This document shows positions 61,410 to 64,000 of a stretch of DNA of 64,000 nt, in pieces. The stretch comes from Balneola sp. (lineage in GTDB: Bacteria > Bacteroidota > Rhodothermia > Balneolales > Balneolaceae): positions 62,001 through 126,000 of the forward strand of contig JANQSE010000017.1 in assembly GCA_028284195.1 (NCBI GenBank), in the 5' to 3' direction. The notes under the pieces are model-generated. The model did no database searches. It saw only the letters and a list, made by a program, of their open reading frames with translations, and was not told the DNA's origin. Positions within the stretch are counted from its first letter, which is position 1. Every line of letters begins with the position of its first letter. The position numbers and the translations under genes were made by a program.

Positions 61410-62249
61410 TTATTGCTGCTGCTTTTGCTTAGCTTTTTCAGCAGCATTCATCTTTTCTATTTCTCTTTCTTTCAGCTTAATCTTCTCTTCCTTCGTCATG
61501 TGTTCGAGCTGACTTTTTTTACCGGCAAGGTCATTATACAAGCCTTCAACACTTCGTTTGATCTCGTAATTATCTCCACCAAGATTAACCGCTACTTCAA
61601 CTACTCGATTTCCATGTTCATTAATAGTAATTTTCGCATCGCCCTTTGTCTGGCTGTTTTCATGCAAAAATGCATTAATTCTTTCTTCAACTACCTCATC
61701 CGCAATATCTTTCCCTACTTTAACATCAAAAGAATGTAAAGCCACTTCATAAAATGGTCGCTCCACTTTTTCTTCGATTGGAAGAATATCAATGTTTTGA
61801 AAGGTGAATATTGACTCTAGCCGGGTTTTCTTTTCTACGGCTGCGTTATAATCAGAAGTGGGAAGTACAAGAACTATTTCTTTTAGTCCTTTACTTTTCT
61901 CGTTGGCATATTTTGATTGATAACCTCCACTTTCTTGCTCGAAAATTACATCATTTACTATCACTTGATTCAGATCTGTATTTTCTGATTCCTTTAGTTT
62001 TGCTGTAATGTCTACTCCTTCAGTTTCGGCCATACCAATAATCATATATCCGATCTCTTCTTCGTGCTGAACAGGAATAGAGCAAGCGATAAAGATTAAA
62101 GCCGTTAATACAAATGAGGCTGCGATTTTATACATAGATTTCATTTTTCCGGGTTTTGAATTGCTGTTGTTTAACCAATCACCCAGGTTCTTGAAAGAAG
62201 AATCGTGCTTCGTGTTTTTTAGTTTTGCAAAAGCGTCCGGCAGGCTCAT
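61410..62249 (-). CDS. Single-span membrane protein downstream of an ECF sigma factor (putative anti-sigma)
   Basis: About 279 aa from ATG 62249, five nt after the sigma stop; an ATG at 62297 overlaps that gene by 44 nt. It has a ~35-residue cytoplasmic head, one membrane span (YKIAASFVLTALIFIACS), and an extracytoplasmic part of unknown fold (about 60-250). The tail is Lys/Glu/Gln-rich (EEKIKLKEREIEKMN). Anti-sigma is inferred from gene order and topology; no ZAS zinc motif (HxxxCxxC) is visible. Confidence 0.7.
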   Translation of the reverse strand: MSLPDAFAKLKNTKHDSSFKNLGDWLNNSNSKPGKMKSMYKIAASFVLTALIFIACSIPVQHEEEIGYMIIGMAETEGVDITAKLKESENTDLNQVIVNDVIFEQESGGYQSKYANEKSKGLKEIVLVLPTSDYNAAVEKKTRLESIFTFQNIDILPIEEKVERPFYEVALHSFDVKVGKDIADEVVEERINAFLHENSQTKGDAKITINEHGNRVVEVAVNLGGDNYEIKRSVEGLYNDLAGKKSQLEHMTKEEKIKLKEREIEKMNAAEKAKQKQQQ

Positions 62250-62253
62250 ACTG

Positions 62254-62886
62254 TTACCCAATGGATTTGATTTCTTTGATAACGTGAGAGGTTTCATGGT
62301 ATAAGTTTTTATTTGATCGTTGACACGCAATATTTTGCGTCTTTATATCATTAAGCTTGATTGGTTTTGAACTTTGTTCTGACTTCACATCAAGCTGCAC
62401 CATGAATTCCTTCAATTTTTTTCTGGATCGACTTAACCGTGACTTTACGGTCGATTCACTTTTCTCGTTCTGAATATTGGTGATCTCTTCAATCGAAAAT
62501 CCACCAATTTCAAAAAGCAGTATGGCAGCCCGTTCCTTTTTGTTGAGTTTTGATAGTGCCCCAACCAACCATTGGTTGTCATCGAAATAATCATCCTCAA
62601 AAACCTGGAAAGCAGCTTGGCCTTCCTCGGAATGCAGCGAAACAAACCTGCTCCAAAATGGCTTGCGAACCGAATCATAAAAACACCTGGTAATGATCTG
62701 AAACAACCAGCTTCTGAACCGGTTTTTATCCCGAAGCGAGTCAAATTTTTCAAAAGCCTTGAGTAATGCCTGCTGCATTACATCTTCAGCTTCCGCTTTT
62801 GATGACCCTGAGCATAATGCCCGGCAGTAATTTACTACATCATTGTAGTGTGGTTTCAGTAAACCGGTAAATTCAGAGTTTGACAC
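62254..62886 (-). CDS. ECF-type RNA polymerase sigma factor
   Basis: A 210-aa sigma-70 family protein. Region 2 spans about 10-75 (AEDVMQQALLKAFEKFDSL, then FRSWLFQIITRCFYDSVR). A longish linker precedes region 4 at about 115-165 (LNKKERAAILLFEIGGFSIEEI, then STVKSRLSRSRKKLKEF). A C-terminal extension of ~40 residues is less usual. It is divergent from the amylase-like gene; the 151-nt gap holds a palindrome. Confidence 0.9.
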   Translation of the reverse strand: MSNSEFTGLLKPHYNDVVNYCRALCSGSSKAEAEDVMQQALLKAFEKFDSLRDKNRFRSWLFQIITRCFYDSVRKPFWSRFVSLHSEEGQAAFQVFEDDYFDDNQWLVGALSKLNKKERAAILLFEIGGFSIEEITNIQNEKSESTVKSRLSRSRKKLKEFMVQLDVKSEQSSKPIKLNDIKTQNIACQRSNKNLYHETSHVIKEIKSIG

Positions 62887-62964
62887 AGAATGTTTTTAGG
62901 AATTCATGTTTGCGCGCAATCAGCCATAAGACGTGAACCAATCAACTAAAGTCGCAAAATAATT

Positions 62965-62984
62965 TTATGTAAGCATTTACATAA
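62965..62984. promoter_or_regulatory. Perfect 8+8 palindrome in the sigma/amylase divergent promoter region
   Basis: TTATGTAA and TTACATAA flank a GCAT spacer, giving TGTAA-N4-TTACA symmetry, 53 nt before the amylase start and 78 nt before the sigma start. It is a candidate operator for a dimeric regulator; which regulator is unknown. Confidence 0.5.
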
Positions 62985-63037
62985 GAATATGAGAACACGG
63001 TTCATTATTATTTGGCTCATAAATATTAAATGTACTC

Positions 63038-64000
63038 ATGAAAAACGTTCTGCCTCTAATACTCCCATTTCTATTTCTAACAGTTATTCTTTCTGCTCAG
63101 CAAGTAACAGTGATTGACCCTCCCTTTTGGTGGGCAGACATGCCAGTAGCTGAACTTCAGATTCAGCTTTATGGCGAAGAGCTTGGGTACTACAGGGCAT
63201 CTGTTGATTATGAAGGCATTGAGATCATTCGCCAAATTGCCGTTGATTCCCCAAACTATCTGTTCATTTACCTTGATATTTCCAAACACGCAAAGCCCGG
63301 GCAGCTAAACATCAAATTAACGAGGGATGGAAACAAAATAGATGTTCCTTACCAATTACTGCAAAGAGAAAGCAGCCAAGGGCGTTATCAGGGGTTCGAT
63401 TCAAAAGATGTAATTTATTTAATGATGCCGGATCGTTTTGCAAATGGTAATCCGGATAATGATTCTATTAAAGGAATGCTGGAAAAAGCAAACCGGCAGG
63501 ATCCTACAAAAAGGCAGGGCGGAGACATCCAGGGAGTACGGGATCACCTTGATTACATTCAGGAAATAGGAATGACTGCTATTTGGTTTACTCCCATTAT
63601 TGAAAATGATATGAAACCCGAATACGGCGCCTATCACGGATATGCCGCAACCAACTTGTACAAGGTAGATCGGCGCTATGGAAGTAATGAAGAATACAAA
63701 GCGCTGATTGATGAGGTTCACCGGCGCGGGATGAAAGTAATTATGGATATGATTAATAATCATATTGGAGATCAACATTGGTGGATGAAAGACCTGCCCA
63801 CTAAAGATTGGGTTAATGATATAGAAAAGTTTGGTACAACAAGCTTCAGAGGATCTGTAGCATCCGATCCTTACGCTTCAAATTATGATATAAATAAGCT
63901 CACAAAAGGCTGGTTTGTTCCGGAAATGCCGGATTTAAACCAGAACAATGAATTATTGGGAGATTATCTTATTCAAAATACACTTTGGTGGATTGAGTAT
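63038..64000 (+). CDS. Alpha-amylase family protein (GH13, cyclomaltodextrinase-like), 5' part
   Basis: 321 residues are visible and the gene runs off the right edge. The signal peptide ends VILSAQ, so it is exported. An N-terminal cyclomaltodextrinase-type beta domain (about 20-115) is followed by the GH13 barrel from DVIYLMMPDRFANGNPDND. Region I is DMINNH (about 242-247) and region V is MPDLNQ. Catalytic Asp/Glu/Asp residues lie beyond the window. It acts on alpha-1,4-glucans or cyclodextrins. Confidence 0.9.
   Translation, partial: MKNVLPLILPFLFLTVILSAQQVTVIDPPFWWADMPVAELQIQLYGEELGYYRASVDYEGIEIIRQIAVDSPNYLFIYLDISKHAKPGQLNIKLTRDGNKIDVPYQLLQRESSQGRYQGFDSKDVIYLMMPDRFANGNPDNDSIKGMLEKANRQDPTKRQGGDIQGVRDHLDYIQEIGMTAIWFTPIIENDMKPEYGAYHGYAATNLYKVDRRYGSNEEYKALIDEVHRRGMKVIMDMINNHIGDQHWWMKDLPTKDWVNDIEKFGTTSFRGSVASDPYASNYDINKLTKGWFVPEMPDLNQNNELLGDYLIQNTLWWIEY

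Noticed and set aside
1..64000. tRNA, rRNA, CRISPR, integrase, transposase or prophage genes
   Set aside because: I looked for conserved cloverleaf ends, spaced direct repeats and typical mobile-element proteins and saw none; a dedicated tRNA or ncRNA scan could still find a small RNA.

Overview
The window is an ordinary-looking chromosomal stretch of a Gram-negative, probably marine, aerobic heterotroph of the Bacteroidota/Balneolota type. The evidence is roughly 40% GC by eye, a TonB-dependent receptor with a carboxypeptidase-regulatory-like N-terminus, Bat (Bacteroides aerotolerance) genes, the bacillithiol gene bshA, many short signal peptides ending in AQ or NAQ, and many lipoproteins. 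A Balneolaceae member fits best, but this is inference. I saw no rRNA, tRNA, CRISPR array, transposase or prophage. About 60 genes are packed densely in both orientations, many as coupled operons with 4- or 8-nt overlaps.

Region by region: 1-4805 holds an ABC exporter ATPase end, a giant ABC-permease/M1-peptidase fusion and a DUF2461 gene. 4851-5618 is a lipoprotein. 5809-10328 is a tightly coupled five-gene leftward operon built around two Rieske fusion proteins: a Rieske-thiamine-diphosphate enzyme and a heme-b ferric-reductase-like membrane protein with a C-terminal Rieske domain. This is the most unusual system in the window. 10510-14742 holds an SDR, a GroES-like protein, YitT, a metallo-beta-lactamase-fold enzyme and BshA. 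14905-20703 runs yebC, then a partial Bat operon (two BatC-like genes, BatD, BatE; no VWA subunits), then an M20 dipeptidase.

20700-24786 is a leftward MacA/MacB/TolC-type exporter without its ATPase. 24886-31702 holds an SLC12-like cotransporter, panD-panC, a two-lipoyl-domain E2 acyltransferase and a trans-sulfuration enzyme. 31808-38616 is a TetR-controlled RND efflux operon ending in a clear terminator. 38930-41188 is fumarylacetoacetase plus a partner of unknown function. 41611-45230 holds hemW, a gamma-carbonic anhydrase coupled to a newly spotted 38-aa membrane protein gene, a DsbA-like protein and a cysteine desulfurase. That desulfurase is divergent from nadC-nadA, so it may supply the NadA iron-sulfur cluster.

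47424-58811 contains an NTF2-like protein, a PqqB-like lipoprotein, a membrane KAP-family NTPase coupled to a VOC protein, a four-gene cassette (membrane protein, winged helix, secreted protein, TonB receptor), a serine hydrolase, a degenerate M23-like protein and an NAD-binding protein. 58868-64000 holds an M20 amidohydrolase, an RlmI-like methyltransferase flanked by two very short signal-peptide genes, an ECF sigma factor with a putative membrane partner, and the start of a GH13 amylase-family gene. Intergenic repeats of at least three kinds (28.5/47.8 kb, 41.3 kb, 46.1 kb) fill the few gaps.
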